From Winogradskyella vidalii (GTDB lineage Bacteria > Bacteroidota > Bacteroidia > Flavobacteriales > Flavobacteriaceae), in NCBI RefSeq assembly GCF_013403955.1, contig NZ_JABFDG010000001.1, forward strand, positions 186,001-250,000: 64,000 bases of DNA. The letters are read 5' to 3'. Of the stretch, positions 34,706 through 43,661 are shown piece after piece. The notes under the pieces were generated by a model, which made no database searches, was not told the origin of the DNA, and saw nothing but the letters and a program-made list of their open reading frames with translations. The stretch's first letter is position 1; each line of letters starts with the position of its first letter. The position numbers were made by a program, and so were the translations under genes.

Positions 34706-35260
34706 ATGAGTAAAGAAAAAATTATTTTAGGCATAGATCCTGGGACAACCATTATGGGCTTTGGACTCATAAAAGTGAAAGGGAAAACCATGGAGTTTTT
34801 GCAACTCAACGAGCTAATGCTTAAAAAGTATGATGATCATTATTTAAAACTCAAGCTTATTTTTGAGCGTACGGTAGAACTCATCGATACCTATCATCCC
34901 GACGAAATTGCAATTGAAGCCCCATTTTTTGGTAAAAACGTACAAAGTATGCTTAAGTTAGGACGCGCGCAAGGTGTTGCCATGGCGGCCGGTTTATCGC
35001 GCGAAGTTCCGATTACAGAGTATGCTCCAAAAAAAATAAAAATGGCCATTACCGGGAATGGTAATGCCAGTAAAGAACAAGTCGCTAAAATGTTACAAGG
35101 CATGTTAGGGCTTAAAACGATACCTAAAAACCTAGACTCAATGGATGGTTTGGCAGCAGCCGTTTGTCATTTTTATAACGAAGGTCGTGTTGAGGTTGGT
35201 AAGAGTTATTCGGGGTGGTCTGCTTTTGTAAAACAGAATGAAGGACGTATAAAAAAGTAA
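34706..35260 (+). CDS. ruvC: Holliday junction resolvase RuvC
   Basis: A 184-residue endonuclease. Catalytic acids are visible: Asp11 in 'ILGIDPGTT', Glu71 in 'EIAIEAPFFGKN', and the D-x3 pair in 'LDSMDGLAAAVCH'. The 'QSMLKLGRAQGVAM' helix and 'EYAPKKIKMAITGNGNASKEQV' segment (about 105-130) are also standard. Length is normal. It resolves four-way DNA junctions with RuvAB, which are not in this window. Confidence 0.97.
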   Translation: MSKEKIILGIDPGTTIMGFGLIKVKGKTMEFLQLNELMLKKYDDHYLKLKLIFERTVELIDTYHPDEIAIEAPFFGKNVQSMLKLGRAQGVAMAAGLSREVPITEYAPKKIKMAITGNGNASKEQVAKMLQGMLGLKTIPKNLDSMDGLAAAVCHFYNEGRVEVGKSYSGWSAFVKQNEGRIKK

Positions 35261-35369
35261 GCAGTCACAGTCAGTATTTAGTTAAAAACTGTAAATGAGG
35301 ATGTGTTTAAAGAATAAATAAAAGATGAACGTAAACGACTGCAAACAGCCACCGAAAACTAAAAATTAA

Positions 35370-36497
35370 ATGTCTGGCATCTATATCCACATACCATTTT
35401 GTAAGCAAGCGTGTCATTATTGCGATTTTCATTTTTCGACCTCTTTAAAGAAAAAAGACGAACTCATAGAGGCTTTAGTCAAAGAATTAGAATTACGTAA
35501 AGATGAATTTAAAAACACCAAAGTAGCCACAATTTACTTTGGCGGCGGTACTCCGAGTTTATTGTCTAATGAAGAATTACAAACCTTAATTGATGCCGTT
35601 TATCAATATTATAGCGTGGTAGATGCTCCTGAAATTACCTTAGAAGCCAATCCAGATGATTTATCTAAAGCCCGTATTAAAGAATTTTCTAAAAGTCGTA
35701 TTAATCGTTTGTCTATAGGCATTCAATCTTTTTTTGAAAGTGATTTAAAGCTGATGAACAGAGCGCATAATGCCGAAGAAGCAAAAGCTTGCTTGGTTGA
35801 AGCGACGAAGTATTTCGATAATATTTCACTCGATTTAATCTACGGTATTCCTAAGGCTTCAAACGCACAGTGGCTTTCAAATATAGAAACAGCGTTGAGT
35901 TTTAATGTGCCTCATATTTCAAGTTATGCCCTAACCGTTGAACCCAAAACAGCATTGGCATCCTTCATAAAAAAAGGAATTATTGATAATGTAGATGATG
36001 AACAAGCACACGAGCAATTTCATATTTTAAAAGATAAATTAGAAGCTTCGGGCTATGTGCATTATGAATTGTCTAATTTTGGAAAAGAAGGTTATTTTAG
36101 TGAAAATAATTCAGCCTACTGGCAGGGGAAATCGTATTTGGGTATTGGGCCTTCAGCACATTCATTTAATGGTAAAACGCGTAGTTGGAATGTAAAAAAC
36201 AATTCAAAATACATACAGGCTATCGCACAAAATGAATTACCAATGGAAACTGAAACCTTAACCCCAACAGATCAGTATAATGAATATGTAATGACGGGCT
36301 TGCGAACGATTTGGGGTGTTTCGTTCACTAAAGTAGAACAAGATTTTGGTGCTGATTTTAAGGCGTATTTAATGTCGGAATCCAAAGTTTTTATAAATCA
36401 ACATTTGTTGTATATTGAAGATGCGCATTTACGCGTGACTAAAAAAGGACAGTTTTTGTGTGATGGTATAGCGTCAGAACTATTTCTCTTAAATTAG
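35370..36497 (+). CDS. hemW: Heme chaperone HemW (radical SAM)
   Basis: A 375-residue radical SAM protein. The cluster motif lies at Cys11, Cys15, Cys18 ('PFCKQACHYCDF'), the CxxxCxxC form with the extra aromatic residue of HemW. 'TIYFGGGTPSLL', 'ITLEANPDDL' and 'INRLSIGIQSF' follow, as in HemN/HemW. HemW is now viewed as a heme-binding chaperone and not a coproporphyrinogen oxidase; the missing N-terminal extension of HemN supports this choice. Confidence 0.93.
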   Translation: MSGIYIHIPFCKQACHYCDFHFSTSLKKKDELIEALVKELELRKDEFKNTKVATIYFGGGTPSLLSNEELQTLIDAVYQYYSVVDAPEITLEANPDDLSKARIKEFSKSRINRLSIGIQSFFESDLKLMNRAHNAEEAKACLVEATKYFDNISLDLIYGIPKASNAQWLSNIETALSFNVPHISSYALTVEPKTALASFIKKGIIDNVDDEQAHEQFHILKDKLEASGYVHYELSNFGKEGYFSENNSAYWQGKSYLGIGPSAHSFNGKTRSWNVKNNSKYIQAIAQNELPMETETLTPTDQYNEYVMTGLRTIWGVSFTKVEQDFGADFKAYLMSESKVFINQHLLYIEDAHLRVTKKGQFLCDGIASELFLLN

Positions 36498-36590
36498 TTT
36501 AAAAATATAGCTATAGAAGTAAGCGTAAAGCATTAAAAAAATAAATTAACTTCATTGATTAACTTTCTTTTTAAGAAGATTAGATTGATG

Positions 36591-36598
36591 TAATTTTG
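36591..36598 (+). promoter_or_regulatory. Candidate -7 box for the cyclase-family gene
   Basis: TAATTTTG fits TAnnTTTG, 55 bp before the ATG at 36654. No clear -33 element. Confidence 0.35.
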
Positions 36599-36653
36599 AA
36601 AAGGGTATTGCACATTATAAGACGTTCAATACAGGAAAAATTTAGTATAAAAA

Positions 36654-37403
36654 ATGATAGCCACAATACAATTAAAATCAAGAAAATTAAAAATAGACCT
36701 TACAAAACCCTTAGATATCTCAATTCCATTAAGAGGTGACGCTAGTAATGTGAGTGCTTGGTATCTTAATCCCCCTAAGATTAAACCCGAAATTATAGAC
36801 GGCGATACGGTGAGTGTTGCTAATGGTGCTGTAATAAATTTTAATACTATTACTTTTAACCCGCATTCGCATGGTACACATACCGAAACTGTTGGTCATA
36901 TTGTAGAAAAAGTCTATTCTATAAATAAGCATCTAAAACAGTTTTTCTTTTTAGCAGAAGTCGTAACGGTAGCCCCAGAGAAATTGGGGGATGACTACGT
37001 GATTTCAAAAAAACAGTTGAAATTTACTTTGGGCAATAAAAAACGTGACGCCATTATTATTAGAACCATGCCAAATACACGTGACAAGCTTTCGAAACAA
37101 TACTCTAATACAAATCCGACTTATTTGTTAGAAGACGCTGCTGAATATCTTAAAACTAAAGGCATAAAACATTTATTAGTTGATTTGCCAAGTGTAGATA
37201 AAGAACAGGATGGTGGCGAATTATTAGCGCATAATGCCTTTTGGAATACCAAAGGAAAATTACGCTTAGATGCTACAATTACTGAGTTTATATATGTGTC
37301 TAATAAAATTGAAGATGGTAAGTATATGCTTAACCTGCAGATTGCTCCTTTTGAAAATGATGCCAGCCCAAGTAAACCCATTTTATATAAAATTATAGCG
37401 TAA
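36654..37403 (+). CDS. Cyclase-family metal-dependent hydrolase (kynurenine formamidase-like)
   Basis: A 249-residue protein of the cyclase family. The metal-binding motif is seen as 'HSHGTHTE' (HxGTHxD/E form) near residue 77, with 'DLTKPLDISIPL' at the N-terminus and 'HLLVDLPSVD' later on. Related enzymes hydrolyse N-formylkynurenine or cyclic amides. The genes next to it give no pathway clue, so the substrate is open. No signal peptide; cytoplasmic. Confidence 0.82.
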   Translation: MIATIQLKSRKLKIDLTKPLDISIPLRGDASNVSAWYLNPPKIKPEIIDGDTVSVANGAVINFNTITFNPHSHGTHTETVGHIVEKVYSINKHLKQFFFLAEVVTVAPEKLGDDYVISKKQLKFTLGNKKRDAIIIRTMPNTRDKLSKQYSNTNPTYLLEDAAEYLKTKGIKHLLVDLPSVDKEQDGGELLAHNAFWNTKGKLRLDATITEFIYVSNKIEDGKYMLNLQIAPFENDASPSKPILYKIIA

Positions 37404-37451
37404 TAAAATGTGACAGATTCGTTTATTTAGTGTCATATATTTAAAGAAATT

Positions 37452-38063
37452 ATGGAAACTTTTTTTATCATCATCATTAGTATTTTGGTTACGTTAGGTT
37501 TAGTGACCATCTATAAACAATGGAAAACTAAAAAAGTCACCGATGCGCAGTCAATTCTTATATTAGATAAAATAAAACGCGTCTGTAAATTTGTAACGGT
37601 AGAAGGTGACTTTGCAGAGATCTATCATTATGAGGACGTCAAATCTAAGTTTTTAAAGCTAATTTCTAGTCGAAAAAAAGCACTAGTGGTTATTAAGGCA
37701 AAAGCGCATATTGGTTTTGATTTGGGTAAAGTGCAAATGAGCGCTGATGCTGCTTCTAAAACAGTAACGTTTTCTCATTTTCCACAACCTGAAATTTTAT
37801 CAATAGAAAGTGATATTAATTATTACGATAAGCGCGATGGTATGTTTAATCGGTTTGAAGCTGCAGATTTAACGGATTTACACACTAAAGCTAAGGCACA
37901 TATCATGGACAAAGTGCCAGAGAGTGGGCTGTATACTATAGCGAAACAAGAAGCTTTAGAAGCCATTCACCTTATAGAAAATTTGGTAGAAACCATTGGT
38001 TGGACCTTAGATTATTCAGCATTAAAAATTGAAGGAGAAGCCGATAAAAAGATGTTAAAATAA
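37452..38063 (+). CDS. DUF4230 membrane-anchored protein
   Basis: A 203-residue protein with one N-terminal membrane segment ('FFIIIISILVTLGLVTIY') and a soluble domain matching DUF4230: 'LVVIKAKAHIGFDL' early and 'PEILSIESDINYYDKRDGMFN' (about 115-136) in the middle, with a helical end. The family is common in Bacteroidota and Firmicutes and has no known function. The gene follows the cyclase-family gene by 48 bp. Confidence 0.85.
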   Translation: METFFIIIISILVTLGLVTIYKQWKTKKVTDAQSILILDKIKRVCKFVTVEGDFAEIYHYEDVKSKFLKLISSRKKALVVIKAKAHIGFDLGKVQMSADAASKTVTFSHFPQPEILSIESDINYYDKRDGMFNRFEAADLTDLHTKAKAHIMDKVPESGLYTIAKQEALEAIHLIENLVETIGWTLDYSALKIEGEADKKMLK

Positions 38064-38183
38064 TCTGGTTTTTTTTAATTGAACTAGGTGATGAGGTTTT
38101 AAAATGTTGTCCACATTGTGAAAGATACCAACATAAGTTGTTATTGTAATATTTAAGATTTCTGTATTTACAGTAATAAGAAG

Positions 38184-38546
38184 ATGAATATAGAAGCGTA
38201 CAGAAATTATTGTCTCAACAAAAAAGGCGTTACGGAACACTTTCCGTTTAATGAGGATACCTTGGTGTTTAAGGTTTTAGGTAAAATGTTTGCGTTAACC
38301 TCTTTAAAACGTTGGGAAGAAGGAGATGCATTTATTAACTTAAAATGTGATCCTGAATATGCGCAAGAACTTCGAGCAGATTATAACAGCATTCAACCCG
38401 GTTACCATATGCACAAAAAACAATGGAATAGTGTATATATTCAAAAAGGTGAATTGACACCGAAACTAATTACAAATCTAATAGATCACTCCTATAAAAT
38501 GGTCGTAAAAGGGCTGCCTAAAAAGCTTCAAGAAACGCTCAAATAA
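38184..38546 (+). CDS. MmcQ/YjbR family protein
   Basis: A 120-residue protein of the YjbR double-wing fold. Landmarks: 'YCLNKKGVTEHFPF', 'TLVFKVLGKMFALTSL', 'INLKCDPEYAQELRADY' and 'MHKKQWNSVYI'. Members are thought to bind DNA from their fold, but no role is proven. Probably cytoplasmic. The next gene follows after 42 bp but has its own promoter candidate. Confidence 0.9.
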   Translation: MNIEAYRNYCLNKKGVTEHFPFNEDTLVFKVLGKMFALTSLKRWEEGDAFINLKCDPEYAQELRADYNSIQPGYHMHKKQWNSVYIQKGELTPKLITNLIDHSYKMVVKGLPKKLQETLK

Positions 38547-38549
38547 CTC

Positions 38550-38557
38550 TATCTTTG
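38550..38557 (+). promoter_or_regulatory. Candidate -7 box for the PhnA-type gene
   Basis: TATCTTTG fits TAnnTTTG and lies 31 bp before the ATG at 38589, just after the stop of the YjbR-like gene. Confidence 0.45.
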
Positions 38558-38588
38558 CGCTATTACTATAATACTATACTAATTAATT

Positions 38589-39164
38589 ATGTCATTAGAA
38601 AGAGAATTACAAAAACGAAGTGGCTCAAAGTGTGAGCTTAGCGGAAGCGAAGAAAACTTAGCGGTATATATCGTTCCAGATGTCAAAGAAAACGGACTAA
38701 AAACGGCATTATACGCCTCTAAAACCTGCATAGAACAAATGAATGATGCAGATGCTATAGATCCCAACCATTGGCGATGCCTTAATGATAGTATGTGGAG
38801 TGAACACGATGCTGTAAAAATTATGGCGTGGCGAATGTTGCATAGAATTAAGGCCGATTGGACGCAAGACTTATTGGGTATGATGTATATGGAGGATGAT
38901 GTTTTAGAATTGGCTAAAGCTTCTGGTGATGACGAGGATGAGGCTGATAAACTAATTCATAGAGATGTTAATGGTGTTATTTTAGAACATGGTGACTCTG
39001 TTGTTTTAATAAAAGATTTAAAAGTAAAAGGGTCTAGTATGGTCGCTAAGCAAGGAACGGCGGTTAGAAATATTAGATTAGATCACGAAAATGAAACTTA
39101 TATTGAAGGTCGAGTCGATGGCCAACAAATAGTTATTATAACAGAATACGTCAAGAAAACTTAA
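38589..39164 (+). CDS. PhnA-domain protein (YjdM-like)
   Basis: A 191-residue protein. The C-terminal 70 residues match PhnA/YjdM: 'RDVNGVILEHGDSVVLIKDLKVKGSS' (about 128-153), 'VAKQGTAVRNIRL' and 'YIEGRVDGQQIVI'. The N-terminal part has 'KCELSG' with only a single cysteine of the zinc ribbon found in many members, then a helical stretch rich in Trp and acidic residues. Despite the name, the family is not required for phosphonate use. Its stop codon overlaps, on the opposite strand, the stop of a tiny membrane-protein gene. Confidence 0.85.
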   Translation: MSLERELQKRSGSKCELSGSEENLAVYIVPDVKENGLKTALYASKTCIEQMNDADAIDPNHWRCLNDSMWSEHDAVKIMAWRMLHRIKADWTQDLLGMMYMEDDVLELAKASGDDEDEADKLIHRDVNGVILEHGDSVVLIKDLKVKGSSMVAKQGTAVRNIRLDHENETYIEGRVDGQQIVIITEYVKKT

Positions 39165-39301
39165 TCAGAATCCTTTTTATTAAAAAAATCGAAGCTTAGA
39201 GGAATTAAAAATACCATAAATAAATACTGCCCTGTTACCAATCCATAAATGGTAATCGCTGCTAATAGTATCATTAATATGACTTTGTATTTATATTTCA
39301 T
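39161..39301 (-). CDS. 46-residue predicted membrane protein
   Basis: A short minus-strand gene: ATG at 39301-39299, stop at 39163-39161. The product reads MKYKYKVILMILLAAITIYG, then LVTGQYLFMVFLIPLSFDFF, ending NKKDSD. It has a basic start, two hydrophobic membrane segments separated by a short turn, and a charged tail, which is a sound small membrane protein. Its stop overlaps the stop of the PhnA-type gene head to head. Function unknown. Confidence 0.6.
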   Translation of the reverse strand: MKYKYKVILMILLAAITIYGLVTGQYLFMVFLIPLSFDFFNKKDSD

Positions 39302-39724
39302 GTATTTATAAAAGTTATATTTTATAGGTTTTTCACTACGATTTTAAGTCTTGAAAAACAGTAATGAATGATTATTATGTAAAAGTAAAAATTTTGATTT
39401 TTACGAGCAACTAAGCTTCTTTTTCATTTAAATCAATTTATTTCTTTACAGAGTTTGATGAGCGTATTTTTCTATGTGTTAAAACATTGATTTAAAGTGT
39501 TTTTAACTTCTATTTTTCTTACAAATCATTTGCTTTATAAGTCGTTGTTTGTCGAAAAAATAAACAGGCCAATACGTATTGTCTAGTCTAAATTACACTT
39601 TGTCGATTTTATAAGAAAAACATTGTTATAAGTCCGATATTGAGGTCATCCCTCTAATTAATAGCAAAATAAATTTACTGATTAATAGCCCTGATTAGTA
39701 TGAACGCTTTTAACATTAATTATT
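39302..39724. other. Non-coding gap before the STAS gene
   Basis: About 420 bp of AT-rich DNA between the small minus-strand gene and the STAS gene. No reading frame, RNA gene or firm promoter was seen. Confidence 0.4.
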
Positions 39725-40051
39725 ATGGATTTAGAAATCACAAACTACAACAACCGTTTTCAGATTAAAGGAACGTTAAACAAGTTGAACCTTAAAACTT
39801 TCGATGCTCATTTTTCTAACATTTTTGATAAGCTAGATGACATACTTCTAGATATTGAACAAGTGAGTAGTATTGATAGAGCGGGTGTAATGGCTTTGGC
39901 AAAATTACATAACGAATCTATTAGTAAATCAAAACGATTATCTATTATTGGTTTAGGCTGTAAAGAACTGTATCAGCATTTTAAAGCTGAGGAACCTAAA
40001 ATTGAAAAAGAAGAAGCTTATATCGCTTCAAATGCTATTGTCGCTGCTTAA
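39725..40051 (+). CDS. STAS-domain protein
   Basis: A 108-residue single STAS domain: 'FQIKGTLNKLN', 'DILLDIEQVSSIDRAGVMALAKLHNES' (about 38-65) and 'RLSIIGLGCKELYQHF'. In anti-sigma-factor antagonists the motif after the aspartate is D-S-[ST]-G with a phosphorylated Ser; here it is D-R-A-G, so that Ser is missing and switch control by phosphorylation is unlikely. No partner kinase lies nearby. A terminator follows. Possible role as a regulatory binding module, uncertain. Confidence 0.8.
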   Translation: MDLEITNYNNRFQIKGTLNKLNLKTFDAHFSNIFDKLDDILLDIEQVSSIDRAGVMALAKLHNESISKSKRLSIIGLGCKELYQHFKAEEPKIEKEEAYIASNAIVAA

Positions 40052-40078
40052 TTGAGTTACAATAATTTTAAGCAACAA

Positions 40079-40138
40079 AAAGTGTCTTTAAAATATTAAT
40101 CATTAGATAGATTTATCTTTTTAGAGACACTTCTTTTT
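40079..40138. terminator. Shared terminator between convergent genes
   Basis: A 14-bp stem with one wobble (aagtgtctttaaaa with ttttagagacactt), 25-bp loop, A-run before and T-run after, so it can end both the STAS transcript and the minus-strand SnoaL-like gene. Confidence 0.7.
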
Positions 40139-40161
40139 TACTGAATTTTTACAGGTCTATT

Positions 40162-40632
40162 TTAGCACGACATATCTGCTACAATTTTCCATTGGCCATT
40201 TATTTTTTTGAAAATAATTAAGAATGGACCATTGGCATCTCCAACTTCGCGGTTCAAATGATATTCACCCATCACCCAATAATTATCATCTTCAATTTTT
40301 GAAATATCATTAATTACAAATTTTAGAGTGCCGCTTTCTGCTTTTGTTGGATAGCCTTTTTTATAATTGGCTAAGGTTTGTTCCCAACCTTTGGTTAGTC
40401 CGCTGCTACCATAAAATTTAAGCGCATCACTTTTCCAATAGCCTTGCATAAAGCCTTCCATATCGTGATTGTTCCAGGCGATTTCTTGGTCTGCCATTAC
40501 TAACCTAATATTAGCTTCAGCAAGTTCCGTCGTCTCTGTTTTTTCAATGGTATCTGTTGTGGTAACATCTGCTTTAATGCTAATACAGCTAAAGCATAAA
40601 AAGGCAATGGCAATAGAGAATATGTATTTCAT
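40162..40632 (-). CDS. SnoaL-like (DUF4440-type) lipoprotein
   Basis: A 156-residue lipoprotein with lipobox FLCFSC (Cys near residue 16). The domain begins 'IRLVMADQEIAWNNHDMEGFMQGY' (about 42-65), followed by 'LKFYGSSGLTKGWEQTLANYKKGYP' and ends 'FLIIFKKINGQWKIVADMS', the cone-shaped alpha+beta fold of the NTF2/SnoaL/DUF4440 superfamily. Many members are binding proteins or weak enzymes; the ligand is unknown. Confidence 0.85.
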   Translation of the reverse strand: MKYIFSIAIAFLCFSCISIKADVTTTDTIEKTETTELAEANIRLVMADQEIAWNNHDMEGFMQGYWKSDALKFYGSSGLTKGWEQTLANYKKGYPTKAESGTLKFVINDISKIEDDNYWVMGEYHLNREVGDANGPFLIIFKKINGQWKIVADMSC

Positions 40633-40705
40633 TAGAATGTGAATTTTATTTCAATCTAAAAATAGTAAGTTATTCTTTAAAGTATTACTTTTTGTTAGTT
40701 TTATA

Positions 40706-43660
40706 TTATTTGACAATTTCAATAGCAAGAGGTGTAATGTTTGAGTCTTTACCATCTTTAATATTAAAGACGGTGATATAATCCCCTACTTTTGCCGATT
40801 GTAGTTTTAGTATTGCTTTTTCTGAAATCGTGTTGCCTTTTATTTGTTCCGTTTTAACACCTGGAATTTTAAACTTAAAAGCTGTTACTTCTGCGCTAGG
40901 CAAGGTCAGTTTTAGCTTTTTTAAGTCGTTTAAACTCATTTTTAATTTACCCGTTTCTATTATTTTTCCATTTACTAATGGGAGAATGCTTTCTTGTGGT
41001 TTATTGACTTTTGGCGTAGATAAAAGGACCATATATTTTCCGTTCTCATCTAATTTGGTTGTCATTTCTGTGCTTTTGCCTTTGTTCGTTTTAGCGATAG
41101 TCTTGGCTTTTTCAGCGGTGATTTCTTTATCCTCTAAATAGAATGTAGCACCTTGGCTTTCCATGTCTTCCATGAACTCTAAGAAGGAAGGGTTTGTAGA
41201 TTTTTTTTCTTGAGAATCTGGTATATATGTTACTTCAGTTGTTATAGCCCAAGGATTTACTTCTGAAGGATCTTTTTTATAAGCAGCTTTATTTAAACTG
41301 TCAATTTGTTTATTTAATAAGTCGTCAGGATTCCCTTTTTGTAATAACTTCATTTTTTGTTGCTTAGCTTCATCAACTGTTAATCCAGCATTATGATTGA
41401 AATGTTTAGAAGGTAAACCAGATTTTTTTTGGTTTTCTAGGTAGACAACTGAAGACGCCCAAATATCAGCATTTCTTAATTCCTTCTGTATTTTTAATGC
41501 AAAATCATAACTATCATTACGCTCCATTAAAATGGAAGCAAAAACAAAATTTCTACGTTCATTAATAGTTAGATTTTTGTTGATTTTAGAAGCTGTATTG
41601 GCTATATCTTTAAACTTAATTGGCTTATTATTTAAAATAACACTATTGTCTTTTTTAATTAATATTTCAATAGGTTTTATAGTGTGAACTTTTCTTTTGT
41701 TCTTTTTTTCAAACTCGTCAATAGCATTTTGCATTTTTTGGCGTTCTTCAGGAGTGGCGTTCTCAGGAATTGGTGGTGGAATAGGATAGTTATAAGATTC
41801 ATTTGTATTTGGGCCACCTTTAGATGTTTTTTGTTTTGCAGGAGGTGGAGGTGGTGCGATTTGAGATATATTTCCTTGAATAACTTTAAAGTTATACAAC
41901 CTAATTAGAGTCTTAACCTCTTTGAGAACTTTATAAGAATCTTTGGTGTCATCGTATTTAACGTAAACAGATCTAGACTTATCAAATGATTCAGATAAAT
42001 TGTTTAGACGCGATTCAATACGATTTAAGGTTGTTAATTCATCATTAACTAACAGTTGTCCTTTACTATCTATAAGAATTACCATGATTGGTTTTTCTAT
42101 ACCATTAGAATTGGGATATTGGGCCGGCACAGGTGGAGCCATTAAAATATTATGCTTTTCTAATTCTTCTTTTGTAAAAGAGTTATAAATCTTATCGGCT
42201 TGTGCTTTTAAAATTTTAAGTTCAGAATTATCGGTCTGAGGTCCTTTTAGGTATACAGATATCGCATTTGCATAGGTCTCAGTTGCCTTATTATAACGAT
42301 TTAGTTGAGAATCTTGGTAAGTAGCCTTAAATCCAGATGTAGTGTATAAATGATATTGATTGGGCTGTGGGAAGCTTTTGCTACGCGCATTTTTATGAAC
42401 TATAGAACCTGAATAATGTACAAAGTCATTAGCTGCATAGTTATTTAAAATAGAATTAGGAACATGTTTACCATCAATCCAAATGGCATATTTTTTAGTG
42501 TCTTTAAATGCTTCCAATTGTTCTGAAGTGGGTTTTCTTGGCGTTGTTTTCGAAAGATTTGGTTCTGGAATTAATCGTGCTGGGTATTTTTCGACACTTA
42601 AACGTTGCTTGTCAGACATTAATTGGTCATAAATTATAATAGCACGCTCATATTTTTTTCCAATAATAACGTTCGTGTCGTTATAACTCATTATAAAATC
42701 TCGGTATTCTTGCATTAATTTTTCCGTTGCGCCTTCTGTTATTGAGCCGTTTTGGATTTTTAAAACTTTAGAAGTTTCTAGGGGTTCTTTTTCAACATAT
42801 TCTTTTTCAGCAAAACTGTAAAAAAGAACGGCAATAATTGGTAGTATTAATAAGGTACTTAACCAAATTCTGGTTTTGGAGGTTTGTGTTTTCATAACTG
42901 TAAATCGTTTTTTGATTGATGAATAATTGATGGCGCTTGCTAATTGATGATTTTGTGTGCTTGATGAAAATTGTAATAATATATTTTGATAGGTTTTAGT
43001 GTTCACACCTTGCTTTAAAACGGCTTGGTCTGCTAAAAATTCATGATTAAGTTTTACATGATGCTTCAATATGTAGATTAAAGGATGAAACCAAAATGCA
43101 ATTTGAAGTAACTCTAAAATAATAATATCTAAACTATGCAATTGCTTGGCATGGGTTTCTTCGTGTAGCATCACTTCTTTCGGAATGTGGTTAGATTCGT
43201 ACTTCGTTTTATTAAAGAAGATATACCTAAAAAAGGAATGTGGAATGCGGTTCTCTTTTAATAAGACATAAATAAAGGACCGATTTTTTAAGCGTTCATT
43301 CTTAGAAATACGATTTCGCATTTGAAACAAGTTGACCAAAAACCGAATAGTGAATACTAATGCGCCAAAGCCATAAATACACCAAAGTGTCGTTTCTAAA
43401 TCAAATAACTGTGGTTCTTCATTTTGGATTTGAACCAAAATAGGTTCTACATTGATATATGTTGCTGTTGTTTCAAAAGTAGTTACAACGGGTTCTACAT
43501 ATTCTATAATAGTAAGTTTAGGAATTATGAGTGCCAAAGCCAATACACCCAATAAATAAAAACGCTTAAAATGATGCCGATTTTGCCGCTCTAAAAAAGC
43601 AATATATAGCAACCAAAATACTAATAGACACGCCGAAAATTTTAAAAGGTAGATTGCCAT
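40706..43660 (-). CDS. M56 (BlaR1-like) sensor protease with ExbD-like periplasmic domains
   Basis: A 984-residue membrane metalloprotease. N-terminal membrane segments frame the zinc motif HEETH at residues 166-170, with 'LNHEFLADQAVLK' as downstream ligand; the last membrane segment is near 268-285 (WLSTLLILPIIAVLFYSF). The long periplasmic part holds two stretches that look like the periplasmic domain of ExbD: about 523-596 ('ILIDSKGQLLVNDE', 'VYVKYDDTKDSYKVLKEV') and about 660-745 ('ILIKKDNSVILNNKPI', with a similar helix-strand order). A linker rich in proline lies between them. The C-terminal 200 residues are not recognised. No penicillin-binding domain. It starts 1 bp after its BlaI partner. 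Confidence 0.85.
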   Translation of the reverse strand: MAIYLLKFSACLLVFWLLYIAFLERQNRHHFKRFYLLGVLALALIIPKLTIIEYVEPVVTTFETTATYINVEPILVQIQNEEPQLFDLETTLWCIYGFGALVFTIRFLVNLFQMRNRISKNERLKNRSFIYVLLKENRIPHSFFRYIFFNKTKYESNHIPKEVMLHEETHAKQLHSLDIIILELLQIAFWFHPLIYILKHHVKLNHEFLADQAVLKQGVNTKTYQNILLQFSSSTQNHQLASAINYSSIKKRFTVMKTQTSKTRIWLSTLLILPIIAVLFYSFAEKEYVEKEPLETSKVLKIQNGSITEGATEKLMQEYRDFIMSYNDTNVIIGKKYERAIIIYDQLMSDKQRLSVEKYPARLIPEPNLSKTTPRKPTSEQLEAFKDTKKYAIWIDGKHVPNSILNNYAANDFVHYSGSIVHKNARSKSFPQPNQYHLYTTSGFKATYQDSQLNRYNKATETYANAISVYLKGPQTDNSELKILKAQADKIYNSFTKEELEKHNILMAPPVPAQYPNSNGIEKPIMVILIDSKGQLLVNDELTTLNRIESRLNNLSESFDKSRSVYVKYDDTKDSYKVLKEVKTLIRLYNFKVIQGNISQIAPPPPPAKQKTSKGGPNTNESYNYPIPPPIPENATPEERQKMQNAIDEFEKKNKRKVHTIKPIEILIKKDNSVILNNKPIKFKDIANTASKINKNLTINERRNFVFASILMERNDSYDFALKIQKELRNADIWASSVVYLENQKKSGLPSKHFNHNAGLTVDEAKQQKMKLLQKGNPDDLLNKQIDSLNKAAYKKDPSEVNPWAITTEVTYIPDSQEKKSTNPSFLEFMEDMESQGATFYLEDKEITAEKAKTIAKTNKGKSTEMTTKLDENGKYMVLLSTPKVNKPQESILPLVNGKIIETGKLKMSLNDLKKLKLTLPSAEVTAFKFKIPGVKTEQIKGNTISEKAILKLQSAKVGDYITVFNIKDGKDSNITPLAIEIVK

Positions 43661-43661
43661 A

